The notes under the pieces: model-generated
Databases searched by the model: none
Seen by the model: the letters and a program-made list of their open reading frames with translations, nothing else
Told to the model about the DNA's origin: nothing
DNA from: DATCBF01 sp964401995
GTDB lineage: Bacteria; Actinomycetota; Thermoleophilia; Solirubrobacterales; 70-9
Length of the DNA: 51,604 bases
Reading direction: 5' to 3'
Assembly: GCA_964401995.1 (NCBI GenBank)
Contig: CAYOAP010000016.1
Span: 1-51,604 of the forward strand
Translations under genes and position numbers: made by a program
Part shown: positions 32,601-40,385 of the stretch, piece by piece
How the letters are laid out: every line of letters begins with the position of its first letter
How positions within the stretch are numbered: the stretch's first letter is position 1

Positions 32601-32994
32601 AGAGCGTGGCCCAAGGGTGGGTGGCTTCTGGGCGGACCCAGGCCTCCAGGGTGAAGCCTTCGGTGAAGTCGAGGTCGTTGCTGTCGGGGATGGTGAGGAT
32701 GTCGTTTTCGCCGTCGAACTGAAGGGCCGAGCCGTATTTGCCGGCTTCGGTCCATTCGGCGCCGTGGATTGCGGCGTCGTGGTTGCCGGCAGAGTCACGG
32801 GCAAATTCGCCTTTTCCCTCATCGAAGGAGAGGGCGGCCGTGGGGCTGCTCGCCAAGGCCCGAGCAAGACTGGGCGACCCGCTGATGCCTACCAAGGCGA
32901 TGCTTAAGAAAACTGCGATGACCGTTGCACGGCGAAATGCCCCAAACACCAAAAGTCCTTCCCCATGCCGAGATCCTGTTATGGACGAGCGCAA
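29659..32994 (-). CDS. Secreted protein with three LamG domains and toxin-like C-terminal tip
   Basis: 1111 residues. A hydrophobic export signal is at about 22-46. Three LamG/concanavalin A-like domains follow (about 51-262, 264-475, 477-685), each opening with TAALSFDEG and closing with IDEVRLY. A middle region with a hydrophobic glycine-rich stretch (LTLGAGAGWVGWEVGSAIW) then leads to a C-terminal tip. The last 100 residues carry WGYRHIVAKHGW (around 1031-1042) and end in RGIVTSFNKV, a layout like BECR-fold RNase toxins. GC falls from well over 60% in the LamG part to about 42-48% in sampled lines beyond. The toxin assignment is inference. Confidence 0.7.
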   Translation of the reverse strand: MRSSITGSRHGEGLLVFGAFRRATVIAVFLSIALVGISGSPSLARALASSPTAALSFDEGKGEFARDSAGNHDAAIHGAEWTEAGKYGSALQFDGENDILTIPDSNDLDFTEGFTLEAWVRPEATHPWATLFAKEDPSGELPYSFLLYAQNPGEVPSAYLTSVEAAETGVNGSAPLPLNTWTHVALTSDNEHSRLYIDGKLDETGSALPLLISNGALQIGGNEIWGEHFEGKIDEVRLYSEALGEAGIEEDESAPIGLAAAPEPTAALSFDEGKGEFARDSAGSHDGRIHGAAWAEAGKYGSALEFDGENDILTIPDSNDLDFTEGFTLEAWVRPDGPHEWDSVITKETSSGFFGYQLYAQGGGEAPVGYVAEEDAEKYTGIAGPEALPSEAWSHLALTSDGEEMRLYVDGKLAEAVPSLPAEASDGALQIGGNEVFGEHFDGRIDEVRLYGQVLGAGDIAEGRDTAIEAAPAPKPTAALSFDEGEGEVAHDSVEEHDGTIHGAEWTEEGKYGSALEFDGENDLLTIPDSDDLDFTEGFTLEAWVRPDEEHNWASVIAKEDSGEGLPFGYLLYGQGGGEAPAAYIAKDEAAYNNITGESPLPQEAWSHLALTSDGDEMRLYVDGELVDTEDSVAVKKTDGALQIGGNEVFGEHFDGRIDEVRLYDAVLGKDEIEEDRDTEIKHVAAGYTDPPLKLGLKSENLMDVAGLVAENSPRAVPSVEPSGVVDDWYTAEWDVSTSFDLPTSAELHSELDSLLADTGTWDWAAAPELTLGAGAGWVGWEVGSAIWGVFFDEDSPEGESESFLADHWYVAPPGHMVLSDLTGNAYTPAAWGLATGDTGRVTDTGACEIEIFGGGSPIYAPGWNGASFCGVSKYRNYVLWEPFEVVKCGEIRICPDIEPLLYDGLNQPEVPTAEELQDGVEVRLDGVAYPVLNRFINHELEPQNYPDPRVRKRKENHRCDRSDGAKYQNPEGNSSPEPFAKYYETPFDITVRPEGFESTSIYLHYGLTSWIPSKRPEETPWYVDSWDGWGYRHIVAKHGWSPLDKVETALALEGDLSPSEGKNGNFVYELPDLAEGLGGVACTRVVVVDFDADETDPAPRGIVTSFNKVG
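30950..32850. repeat. Three tandem LamG-encoding DNA repeats, period about 636-639 bp
   Basis: Nearly identical stretches recur, for example GAGGGCGGCCGTGGG at 31555, 32191 and 32830, and AGGCCTCCAGGGTGAAGCC at 31365, 32001 and 32640. The spacings of 636 and 639 bp equal 212-213 codons, so unequal crossing-over could change domain number without breaking the frame. Confidence 0.85.
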
Positions 32995-33078
32995 AACCTA
33001 TGTCTAATAAACAGCTACTTCGGTGTATTCATACAGCCCTGCTCTGAGACTGTCAAACGTCCAGCCAAGCGACTTGGG

Positions 33079-33180
33079 TCAGTCGTCGCGTCTACGCTCG
33101 GTTCGCACCAGGGCCACGGAGTCCACGGGGCCCTTCCAGGAGCGCGCGAAGGCTTCGAGCTTGGCGAGGATCTCGGCCAT
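33079..33180 (-). CDS. Possible 33-residue ORF downstream of polX
   Basis: ATG 33180 to TGA 33079, beginning MAEILAKLEAFARSW and ending ERRRDD. It starts 35 bp after the polX stop on the same strand. Amphipathic helix followed by a charged tail. The rest of 32995-33215 looks non-coding. Too short to judge alone; listed because base choice at third positions is GC-rich and its start is well placed. Confidence 0.3.
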   Translation of the reverse strand: MAEILAKLEAFARSWKGPVDSVALVRTERRRDD

Positions 33181-33215
33181 GAATCAAGGGTAATCCGGCA
33201 ATTTCACTAACCGGT

Positions 33216-34940
33216 TTAGCCCTTGATCAGCCGCGAGAAGTCTTTCCAGCTGCGCGTGTTGGCGATGTCGCTTTTGGTCAGCCAGGCGCGGCGGGCGGTT
33301 GCCACGCCGTAGGCGATGTTGTCGAGGGTGTCGACGCTGTGGGCATCGGTGTTGATCACGATCGGGACGCCGGCGTCGGCCGCCAGGCGGGCGTGGTGCT
33401 CTGAGAGGTCGCGGCGGTTTGGGTTGGCGTTGATCTCCAGCATCGTGCCCGCCTTGGCCGCTGCCTCGACCACCTTCTCGATGTCGATGTCGTAGGGCTC
33501 ACGGCGGCCGATCAGGCGGCCGGTGAGGTGGCCGATGCAATCGACGTTGGGATTGTCGATCGCGGTCAGGACCCGGGCGGTCATCTCCTTGGCCGAGATC
33601 GAGAAGGAGGTGTGGACGCTGGCCACAACCCAGTCGAGGGCTTCGACCAGGTCGTCGGGGTAGTCGAGCGCGCCGTCGAGGCCGATGTTGATCTCGGAGC
33701 CCGCCAGCAGGCGGAAGCCGCGTTTGCCCTTGTTCCAGGCGCGGATCTCCTCGATCCGCTGCCAGAGGCGCTCGGCCGTGACGTGGTCGCCGAAGCCGTG
33801 GCTGGCCGAGTGGTCGGTGATCGCCATGTAGGCGTAGCCACGGTCGCGCCCCGCCTCCGCCATCTCCCCCAGGGTGTTGCGCCCGTCGGAGAGGGTCGTG
33901 TGGGAGTGAAGGTCGCCGCGGATGTCGTCAACCGAGACCAGCTCGGGGAGCTTGCTTTCGCGCGCCGCCTTCAACTCTCCCCTGCCCTCGCGCAGCTCCG
34001 GCTCTATGTATGAGTAACCGAGCCGCTTGTAGACGGCCTCCTCGGTCTCGCAGAGGTCGACCTTGCCGGTCTCGACCTCGGTGATCCCGTGCTCGGAGAC
34101 CGAGAGCCCGCGGCTGACCGCCTCTTCGCGCAGCTGCACGTTGTGGGCCTGGGAGCCGGTGAAGTGCTGGAGCAGGTTGCCGAAAGCAGCAGGGGCGACG
34201 ATCCGCAGGTCGACCGAGATCCCGTTGTGGGTCATCGCGTGAAGCCCGTTGGGGCCGGGTTTGCCGGCGCCGGCGATCAGCGAGTGCGCGGCGAGGTGCT
34301 CGGCCAGCGCCGCCGGCGCCTCAGCGGTGGCGATCAGGTCGATGTCCTTGCAGGTCTCGGCCCAGCGCCGGGCCGAGCCGGCGACCTCGACCCGGTTGGC
34401 GGCCGGGTGCTCGCGCAAAGCCTCGGCGAGCGCCGCCGCGATCGGCCGCACCTTGGAGAGGAGGACGCGGCCGGGCGCCTCGCCGGCGTCGCCGAGCCGC
34501 TCGAGCTGGGCGAGCACGTTCTCCTCGACCTTGGGGCCGAGGCCTTTGAGGTCGCGGATCCGGTTCTCCTCAGCCGCCTTCTTCAGATCCTCCAGCGAGG
34601 CGATTTCGAGCTCGTCGAAAAGGCGTTTCGCGGTCTTCGCCCCCAGGCCCGGCACCCGCGTCACCTCGATCAGCGTCGGCGGGAACTTCGCCTTCAACTT
34701 CACCGCCGCCGGGATCTCGCCGGTCGCCAGCAGGGCGTCGATCTTTTCGGCCAGGGTCTTGCCGACCCCGGGGATATCGGTCGCCTTGCCCTTGGCCGCC
34801 AGCTCGGCGACCGAGACCGGGTACTCGCGGATCGCCTGGGCGGCGGTGCTGTAGGCGAGCACCCTGTATTTGACGGCGCCATCGAGCTCGTAGAGCACGC
34901 CCAGCTCGTCCAGGGCGGCGGCGATCTCGGCGTTGGTCAT
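33216..34940 (-). CDS. polX: DNA polymerase X with PHP 3'-5' exonuclease domain
   Basis: Gap-filling repair polymerase, 574 residues, the usual bacterial PolX length. The N-terminal region carries helix-hairpin-helix segments (IPGVGKTLAEKIDALL, VPGLGAKTAKRLFDEL, LKGLGPKVEEN). The nucleotidyltransferase core has GSARRWAETCKDIDLI with the metal-binding Asp pair. The C-terminal PHP domain starts DIRGDLHSHTTLSDG and has ITDHSASHGF, LLAGSEINI and VINTDAHS. The common GxDIDLL glycine is Lys here (CKDIDLI). Start ATG 34940. Confidence 0.95.
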   Translation of the reverse strand: MTNAEIAAALDELGVLYELDGAVKYRVLAYSTAAQAIREYPVSVAELAAKGKATDIPGVGKTLAEKIDALLATGEIPAAVKLKAKFPPTLIEVTRVPGLGAKTAKRLFDELEIASLEDLKKAAEENRIRDLKGLGPKVEENVLAQLERLGDAGEAPGRVLLSKVRPIAAALAEALREHPAANRVEVAGSARRWAETCKDIDLIATAEAPAALAEHLAAHSLIAGAGKPGPNGLHAMTHNGISVDLRIVAPAAFGNLLQHFTGSQAHNVQLREEAVSRGLSVSEHGITEVETGKVDLCETEEAVYKRLGYSYIEPELREGRGELKAARESKLPELVSVDDIRGDLHSHTTLSDGRNTLGEMAEAGRDRGYAYMAITDHSASHGFGDHVTAERLWQRIEEIRAWNKGKRGFRLLAGSEINIGLDGALDYPDDLVEALDWVVASVHTSFSISAKEMTARVLTAIDNPNVDCIGHLTGRLIGRREPYDIDIEKVVEAAAKAGTMLEINANPNRRDLSEHHARLAADAGVPIVINTDAHSVDTLDNIAYGVATARRAWLTKSDIANTRSWKDFSRLIKG

Positions 34941-35011
34941 GCCTGCAACTTAATCGCCCGGCGAGCCCGTCTCTTTAGCGGGCCTTTCGATGCGCGGCTA
35001 GCATCGCTGCG

Positions 35012-35767
35012 ATGCCCGACTCCCAGTCCCGCGCAGGCGCCGCCTGGTTGGTCCTGCCGACCTACAACGAGGCCGAGAACATCGAGCGCTTCCTCGCCGC
35101 CGTGCGCGAGAAGCTGCCCGAGAAGGCGCGCATCCTCGTCGTCGACGACAACTCCCCCGACGGGACCGGCCGGATCGCCGATCGCCTCGCCGCTGCCGAC
35201 GACCGCATCGCGGTCCTGCACCGCCCCGGCAAGGGTGGGCTCGGCCCCGCCTACATCGCCGGCTTCCGCCGCGCCCTTGCCGAGGGCGCCGGGCTGATCC
35301 TGGAGATGGACTCCGACTTCTCCCACGACCCCGCCTACCTGCCGCGGCTGCTGGAGGCGAGCAAGCGCGCCGACCTGACAATCGGCTCCCGCTACGTCGA
35401 GGGCGGCGGCGTCAGCGACTGGGGGGTGCTGCGGCGGGCGATCAGCCGCGGCGGCAGCGCCTACGCCCGGCTCGTGCTCGGCGTCTCGGTCCAGGATCTG
35501 ACCGGGGGCTTCAAGTGCTTCCGGCGCGAGGTGCTGGAGTCGATCGACCTCGACTCGATCGAGGCCCGCGGCTATGCCTTCCAAGTCGAGATGACATATC
35601 GCGCTCTCCAGCGAGGGTTCAAGGTCGTCGAGGTGCCGATCGTCTTTCGTGATCGTCAGGCCGGCAGCTCTAAGATGAATCGCTCGATCGTCGCCGAGGC
35701 AATCTGGCGGGTTCCGCTCCTCCGCTTTCGGGGGCGATCGGTCAAAAGCACGAAAGCGGCGGCCTGA
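35012..35767 (+). CDS. Polyprenol-phosphate mannosyltransferase-like glycosyltransferase (GT2)
   Basis: 251 residues, DPM1/Ppm1-like without a membrane domain. It transfers mannose (or another hexose) from a nucleotide sugar to a polyprenyl phosphate at the cytoplasmic face. VLPTYNEAENIERFL, VVDDNSPDGTG, the metal-binding EMDSDFSHDP, IGSRYVEGG, LTGGFKCFRREVL and VPIVFRDRQAGSSKM are all in family order. The donor sugar cannot be proven. It is divergent from polX (71 bp between starts). Confidence 0.9.
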   Translation: MPDSQSRAGAAWLVLPTYNEAENIERFLAAVREKLPEKARILVVDDNSPDGTGRIADRLAAADDRIAVLHRPGKGGLGPAYIAGFRRALAEGAGLILEMDSDFSHDPAYLPRLLEASKRADLTIGSRYVEGGGVSDWGVLRRAISRGGSAYARLVLGVSVQDLTGGFKCFRREVLESIDLDSIEARGYAFQVEMTYRALQRGFKVVEVPIVFRDRQAGSSKMNRSIVAEAIWRVPLLRFRGRSVKSTKAAA

Positions 35768-35830
35768 AGAGGGCGCTATACTTTCTGAAGTATTGGGAGT
35801 CAAAAAACTCGACCCGGGAGACCGATTCCA

Positions 35831-36157
35831 GTGACAGGCAAACTCAGCGACGTGACAGACGCCACCTTCAAAGCCGATGTTCTGGATGCCGACGGACCCG
35901 TGCTGGTCGATTTCTGGGCGCCGTGGTGCGGCCCCTGCCGCGTCGTCCACCCCGTGCTCGAGGAGATCGACGGCGAGCGCGAGGACCTGAAAATCGTCAG
36001 CATCAACGTTGACGAGAATCAGCAGACCGCCGCTCAGTACGAGGTGCTCTCGATCCCGACGATGATCCTCTTCAAGGATGGGGCGATCGCCAAAAAAGTG
36101 ATCGGGGCGATGCCGAAGCGCCGCCTTGAGGCCGAGCTAGAGCCGGCGCTCGCCTAG
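35831..36157 (+). CDS. trxA: Thioredoxin
   Basis: Cytoplasmic dithiol-disulfide oxidoreductase, 108 residues, the standard length. Active site FWAPWCGPCRVVHP; the cis-proline loop SIPTMILFKDG is intact. Start GTG 35831 after an AT-richer leader with a possible -10 (TATACT at about 35775) and a GGGAGAC-like ribosome site. The tautomerase gene follows after 9 bp. Confidence 0.95.
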   Translation: MTGKLSDVTDATFKADVLDADGPVLVDFWAPWCGPCRVVHPVLEEIDGEREDLKIVSINVDENQQTAAQYEVLSIPTMILFKDGAIAKKVIGAMPKRRLEAELEPALA

Positions 36158-36166
36158 AGCCGCCCG

Positions 36167-36358
36167 ATGCCTTTTGTCCACATTCACTGGTTCGAGGGCC
36201 GGACCGACGAGCAGAAGGCGGAAATAGCCAAGCGCGTCGAAGCGGCGCTTGTCGAGGTGGCCGGCGCCGCCCCCGAGCACTGCTGGGTGAAGTTCTCCGA
36301 CTCCTCGAAGTCGGACTTCATCATCGGCGAGCCCGCCTCCGAGCAGCCCGCCGGTTAG
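36167..36358 (+). CDS. 4-Oxalocrotonate tautomerase-family small enzyme
   Basis: 63 residues beginning MPFVHIHWFEGRTDEQK. The N-terminal Pro exposed after Met removal is the catalytic base of the family, and length and the KRVEAALVEVAG helix fit. The C-terminus EHCWVKFSDSSKSDF is less typical. It probably forms a hexamer acting on a 2-hydroxydienoate or similar enol; substrate unknown. Likely cotranscribed with trxA, and its stop overlaps the convergent toxin gene by 4 nt. Confidence 0.82.
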   Translation: MPFVHIHWFEGRTDEQKAEIAKRVEAALVEVAGAAPEHCWVKFSDSSKSDFIIGEPASEQPAG

Positions 36359-36753
36359 GCCGGCGCGAGAACCCGCAGCCCGACGTCTTCGCTGGCCTGG
36401 GCGAGGCGTTTGTCATAGGTGAAGATCGACTCGACCTCCTGTTCCAAAGAGACGGCGGTAGCGAGGTGGATCGCGTCGAGCGCTCGCAGGGAAGGAGTTC
36501 CGATGCGATATGCCCTTTCCCTTATCTCCCGCGTGAGGGGACGAAGCGCGACCCTGCGCAAGAGCCTCGGAGCTTCAGCCGTTGCATCAGCGCCGAGCCG
36601 AAGCGCCGCCCGAAAAGCCTCGACGGCGAGGATCTCACTGGCGACGATCAGGGGAAGCTCGCCGTCGAGCGCCTCGGCCATCGCGCCGCTCTCCGGCTCG
36701 GCGCTGAAGAGCTTGACGAAGGCCGAGGCGTCGATGTAGGCGAAGTCGGCCAT
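36355..36753 (-). CDS. PIN-domain ribonuclease toxin (VapC-like), second
   Basis: 132 residues. PIN acidic residues: Asp in AYIDASAFVKLF, Glu in LAVEAFRAAL, Asp in LRALDAIHLATAV and Asp in FTYDKRLA. It follows the upstream antitoxin gene by 9 bp. It is not a close copy of the first PIN toxin: its start (AYIDASAFVKLF) belongs to a different VapC subgroup. Confidence 0.87.
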   Translation of the reverse strand: MADFAYIDASAFVKLFSAEPESGAMAEALDGELPLIVASEILAVEAFRAALRLGADATAEAPRLLRRVALRPLTREIRERAYRIGTPSLRALDAIHLATAVSLEQEVESIFTYDKRLAQASEDVGLRVLAPA

Positions 36754-36762
36754 GCCGGCGAC

Positions 36763-37077
36763 TCAGACCGTGTCTTCGCGAACTTCGTTGAGGATGCGGG
36801 TAGCGCGGTAGGGATCCGCGGGGTCGGGCTCTCCCAGCGGCCCCCGACGCCGCAGGTACGCCCCCATCGACTCTTCCGGCCACTCGACACCCTCGGCTTC
36901 GAGCTTGGCACGCGCCCGGGCGAGACGATCGGGCTCGAGGTCACGGGCACCGCGAATCGCCAGATCGCGGACCAGCCGCGAGTCCGGAGCCTCGCCGAGC
37001 TGCTTGCGCGCAGCTCCAATCGCGGCCTCCAGCTCAGGATCGGCGGTGAGGGCGATGCGGCGGTGCTTGGTTCCCAT
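36763..37077 (-). CDS. Antitoxin partner of the second PIN toxin
   Basis: 104 residues from ATG 37077 (MGTKHRRIALTADPELEAAI), a start typical of ribbon-helix-helix-like actinobacterial antitoxins. Then LVRDLAIRGARDLEPD and an acidic C-terminus that would bind the toxin. The frame is open to 37128, but the added residues include operator-like DNA. No strong ribosome site, so leaderless translation is possible. Two inverted repeats at the start suggest self-regulation. Confidence 0.72.
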   Translation of the reverse strand: MGTKHRRIALTADPELEAAIGAARKQLGEAPDSRLVRDLAIRGARDLEPDRLARARAKLEAEGVEWPEESMGAYLRRRGPLGEPDPADPYRATRILNEVREDTV

Positions 37078-37104
37078 ATTTGGGAAGTGTAACACCTGCG
37101 GTGT
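37071..37104. promoter_or_regulatory. Candidate operator for the second toxin-antitoxin pair
   Basis: Two short inverted repeats overlap the antitoxin start: TTCCCA-tatt-TGGGAA (37071-37086) and ACACC-tgc-GGTGT (37092-37104). Such sites at a toxin-antitoxin promoter usually bind the antitoxin. Their use here is inferred. Confidence 0.5.
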
Positions 37105-37177
37105 GACAGTTGTCGTGGCCGATCGCATGGCCAGTTAAGTCTTGGGGAGAGGCAAACTCTCCCCCCTTTCCGCGAAT

Positions 37178-40100
37178 TCAGGCCCGGGCAACGCCGATGC
37201 GCAACTCGCGGCCGTCGATCTTGGCCTCGGCGCCCACGACATCCTCGCCGTAGGCGACGGCGGTGGCCAGGACCTCGCCGGCTAGGTAGCTCTCGTGCTC
37301 GCGGGCGGCGGCGAGCAGCTCCTCGTCGCCGCCGAGCGAGAGGTCGATCCGGTCGGTGATGTCGAGGCCGGCGTCTTTACGGGCGATCTGGACGGCGTGG
37401 ACGATCTCGCGGGCGAGGCCCTCGCGGCGCAGCTCGTCGTCTAGCTCGAGCTGGAGGGCAACGGCGTGGCCCGCCTCGGCCTCGACCTCGTAGCCATCGA
37501 GCGGCTGCAGGGCGAGGGTCATGTCCTCAGCGGCGAGGGTGTGGTCGGTGCCATCAATGCTGATCCCAACCTCGTGGCCCTCGGCGAGCGCCTTGGCGAC
37601 GTGGACGGCGTCGAGCGCCTCGACCGCGGCCGCGACCTGCGGCATCCGCTTGCCGAAGCGGGGGCCGAGCGAGCGGTAGTTGGGCTTGACCGCGTAGCTG
37701 ACCAGCTCGGCCTCCTCGGAGACGAAGTCGAGCTCCTTGACGTTGAGCTCGGCGGTGACCAGCTCGGCACGGGCCTCGATTGCCGCGCGCTCGGCCTCGC
37801 TGGCGACGATCACGGCGCGACGCAGCGGCTGGCGCACCTTGGCCTTGGCCTGGGCGCGGGCGGCGCGGCCCAGTTCAACGGTGAGGCGGACGGCCTCCAT
37901 CCCCGCCTCCAGCTCGGGGTCGGCCAGCTCTGGGTCAGCCTCGGGGAAGTCGCGCAAGTGGACGGAGTCCGGCTGCGCGACGGTCTCGCCCGACTCGCCG
38001 CCGGCAAGGTTGAGGTGGATCTCGTCGGCAAGGAAGGGCGTGAAGGGGGCGAGCAGCGCCACCGTCTCCAGCAGGCAGTGGCGCAGGGTCGCGAAGGCAG
38101 CGCGGTCGCCGTCCCAGAAGCGCCGGCGCGAGAGCCGCACGTACCAGTTGGAGAGCTCCTCGATGTAGGCGGCGATCGCGCGGCCGGCGGCGGTGCAGTC
38201 GTAGGCGTCCATCTGCTCGCGCACGGTCGCGGTCGTCGCCTGCAGGCGCGAGAGCGCCCAGCGGTCGAGGTCGTTGGCGGGCTCGGGCGGCCCGGCGAAG
38301 TCGGCCGGTCCGAGGTTCTCGGCGTTGGCGTAGAGCACCCAGAAGGAGTAGGTGTTCCAGAGCGTGAGCAGGAACTGGCGCACCGATTCGCCGACGGTCT
38401 CGACCGAGAAGCGGTAGCCCGACCAGGGCTGCTGCGCAGTCAGGTAGTACCAGCGGAAGGCGTCGGCGCCGTGGGCGTCGATCACCTCCCAGGGCTCGAC
38501 CACGTTGCCTTTGCTCTTCGACATCTTCTGGCCCTCGGGGTCGAGGATGAGGCCGAGGCAGACGCAGTTCTTGTAGCTGGAGGTGTCGAAAAGCAGGGTC
38601 GACTCGGCCAGCAGCGTGTAGAACCAGCCGCGGGTCTGGTCGATCGCCTCGCAGATGAAGTCGGCTGGGAAGCGTTCTTTGAACTCGGCCTCGTTCTCGA
38701 ACGGGTAGTGGAACTGGGCGAAGGGCATCGCGCCGCTGTCGTACCAGGTGTCGATCACAGACTCGACCCGCCGCATCTCGCCGCCGCAGGACTCGCAGCC
38801 GAGGATGACTTCGTCGATATAGGGGCGGTGCAGGTCCTCGGGGACATCGCCGCGGGCGCGCTCGCGCAGCGCCTCGACCGAGCCGGCGCAGAAGCGCCCG
38901 TCGCAGCCCTCGGCCGCGCACTCCCAAATTGGCAGCGGCGTGCCCCAGTAGCGATCGCGCGAGAGCGCCCAGTCGACGTTGTTCTCCAGCCATTTGCCGA
39001 AGCGGCCGTGCTTGATGTGCTCGGGGTGCCAGCCGATCGTCTCGTTGTTGGCGAGCAGCTGCTCACGGGCCTCGGAGGTGCGCACGTACCAGCTCGACTT
39101 GGCGTAGTAGAGCAGCGGCGTGCCGCAGCGCCAGCAGTGCGGGTAGGAGTGCTCATAGACCTGCTCGCGGAAGAGCAGGCCGCGGCGGTCGAGGTCGGCG
39201 ATCAGCTTGGCGGTCACCTCGGGGTCCTTGACGAAGAGCCCCTCGAAGCCGACGACTCGAGAGTCGAACTTGCCGTCGAGCCCGACCGGGTTGTAGAGGG
39301 TGCCGTGCTCGGTTGGGTGGAAGATGCCGTTGGCGGCGGCGACCGCATAGTCATCTTCGCCGAAGGCGGGGGCGATGTGGACGAGGCCGGTGCCGTCCTC
39401 GGTGGTGACGAAATCGCCGGCGACAACCGGGAAGCCACCGGGCTCGCGGTCGGAAAGATCGAAGACCGGGCCCGAGTAACTGCGGCCGACCAGCTCGGCG
39501 CCCTGCAGGCGATCGACGATCTCAACCCCCTCGCCGAGCACCTTCTCGACCAGCGCCTCGGCCAGGATCAGAGTCTCGCCGTCGAGGCGGGCCCTGACGT
39601 AGGTGACGTCGGGGGCGACTGCGACCGCCTCGTTGCCGGGCAGGGTCCAAGGCGTCGTCGTCCAGACCAACAGCGACTCGCCCGCCTCGGCCCCATCTTC
39701 TGCCAACAACGGGAAGCGCACATATATAGAGGGGTCCTCGACGTCCTTGTAGCCGAGTGCCACCTCGTGCGAGGAGAGGGCGGTGCCGCAGCGTGGGCAG
39801 TAGGGGACGACCTTGTGGCCCTCGTAGAGCCGCCCGTCCTCCCAGAGTTTGCCCAGCGACCACCAGACCGACTCGATGTAATCGTTCTCCAGGGTGACGT
39901 AGGGGTCGTCGAGGTCGATCCAGAAGCCGATCCGCTCGGTCAGCCGGTTCCACTCCTCGACGTACTCGAAGACCGACTCGCGGCAGCGCTGGTTGAACTT
40001 GTCGATGCCGTACTCCTCGACCTCCTGCTTGGAGGTGATGCCGAGCTGCTTTTCGACCTCGAGCTCGACCGGCAGGCCGTGGCAGTCCCAGCCTGCCTTG

Positions 40101-40348
40101 CGCGGCACCCGGTAGCCGGCCATCGTCTTGTAGCGCGGGTAGATGTCCTTGAAGACGCGGGAGAGGACATGGTGGGAGCCGGGTTTGCCGTTGGCGGTCG
40201 GCGGCCCCTCGTAGAAGCTCCAGACCTCGGCCTCGGCGCGGTTGTCGAGCGAGCGGCGGAAGAGGTCGCTCTCGCGCCAGCGCGCGAGCACCTTCTCCTC
40301 CAGCTCGGGGAAGGACTGTTTGGGATCGACTGGGCTGAAGCCGGGCAC
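37178..40348 (-). CDS. ileS: Isoleucyl-tRNA synthetase, eukaryote-like type
   Basis: Class I synthetase charging tRNA-Ile, 1056 residues. The HIGH-type motif reads PGSHHV within EGPPTANGKPGSHHVLSRV; KMSKS is intact (GQKMSKSKGNVVEP). The connective editing domain has WTTTPWTLPGN. The length and the GSHHV variant match the IleS2 (eukaryote-like, often mupirocin-insensitive) branch common in Actinomycetota. ATG 40348 is the only sensible start (MPGFSPVDPKQSFPELEE). Confidence 0.96.
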   Translation of the reverse strand: MPGFSPVDPKQSFPELEEKVLARWRESDLFRRSLDNRAEAEVWSFYEGPPTANGKPGSHHVLSRVFKDIYPRYKTMAGYRVPRKAGWDCHGLPVELEVEKQLGITSKQEVEEYGIDKFNQRCRESVFEYVEEWNRLTERIGFWIDLDDPYVTLENDYIESVWWSLGKLWEDGRLYEGHKVVPYCPRCGTALSSHEVALGYKDVEDPSIYVRFPLLAEDGAEAGESLLVWTTTPWTLPGNEAVAVAPDVTYVRARLDGETLILAEALVEKVLGEGVEIVDRLQGAELVGRSYSGPVFDLSDREPGGFPVVAGDFVTTEDGTGLVHIAPAFGEDDYAVAAANGIFHPTEHGTLYNPVGLDGKFDSRVVGFEGLFVKDPEVTAKLIADLDRRGLLFREQVYEHSYPHCWRCGTPLLYYAKSSWYVRTSEAREQLLANNETIGWHPEHIKHGRFGKWLENNVDWALSRDRYWGTPLPIWECAAEGCDGRFCAGSVEALRERARGDVPEDLHRPYIDEVILGCESCGGEMRRVESVIDTWYDSGAMPFAQFHYPFENEAEFKERFPADFICEAIDQTRGWFYTLLAESTLLFDTSSYKNCVCLGLILDPEGQKMSKSKGNVVEPWEVIDAHGADAFRWYYLTAQQPWSGYRFSVETVGESVRQFLLTLWNTYSFWVLYANAENLGPADFAGPPEPANDLDRWALSRLQATTATVREQMDAYDCTAAGRAIAAYIEELSNWYVRLSRRRFWDGDRAAFATLRHCLLETVALLAPFTPFLADEIHLNLAGGESGETVAQPDSVHLRDFPEADPELADPELEAGMEAVRLTVELGRAARAQAKAKVRQPLRRAVIVASEAERAAIEARAELVTAELNVKELDFVSEEAELVSYAVKPNYRSLGPRFGKRMPQVAAAVEALDAVHVAKALAEGHEVGISIDGTDHTLAAEDMTLALQPLDGYEVEAEAGHAVALQLELDDELRREGLAREIVHAVQIARKDAGLDITDRIDLSLGGDEELLAAAREHESYLAGEVLATAVAYGEDVVGAEAKIDGRELRIGVARA

Positions 40349-40385
40349 CGGCCGATTCTACGAACGCGTGAGTAGGCTCCGGAGC

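Noticed and set aside
30950..32850. Repeated DNA considered as a CRISPR or satellite array
   Set aside because: The repeat period of 636-639 bp is in frame with LamG domains; there are no short repeats with unique spacers.
32965..33210. Plus-strand 81-codon frame upstream of the LamG gene
   Set aside because: No ribosome site, no domain, and it overlaps the likely promoter of the LamG gene on the other strand.
37466..40375. 969-codon plus-strand frame antisense to ileS
   Set aside because: Mirror of the IleRS coding sequence, low complexity, no recognisable domain.
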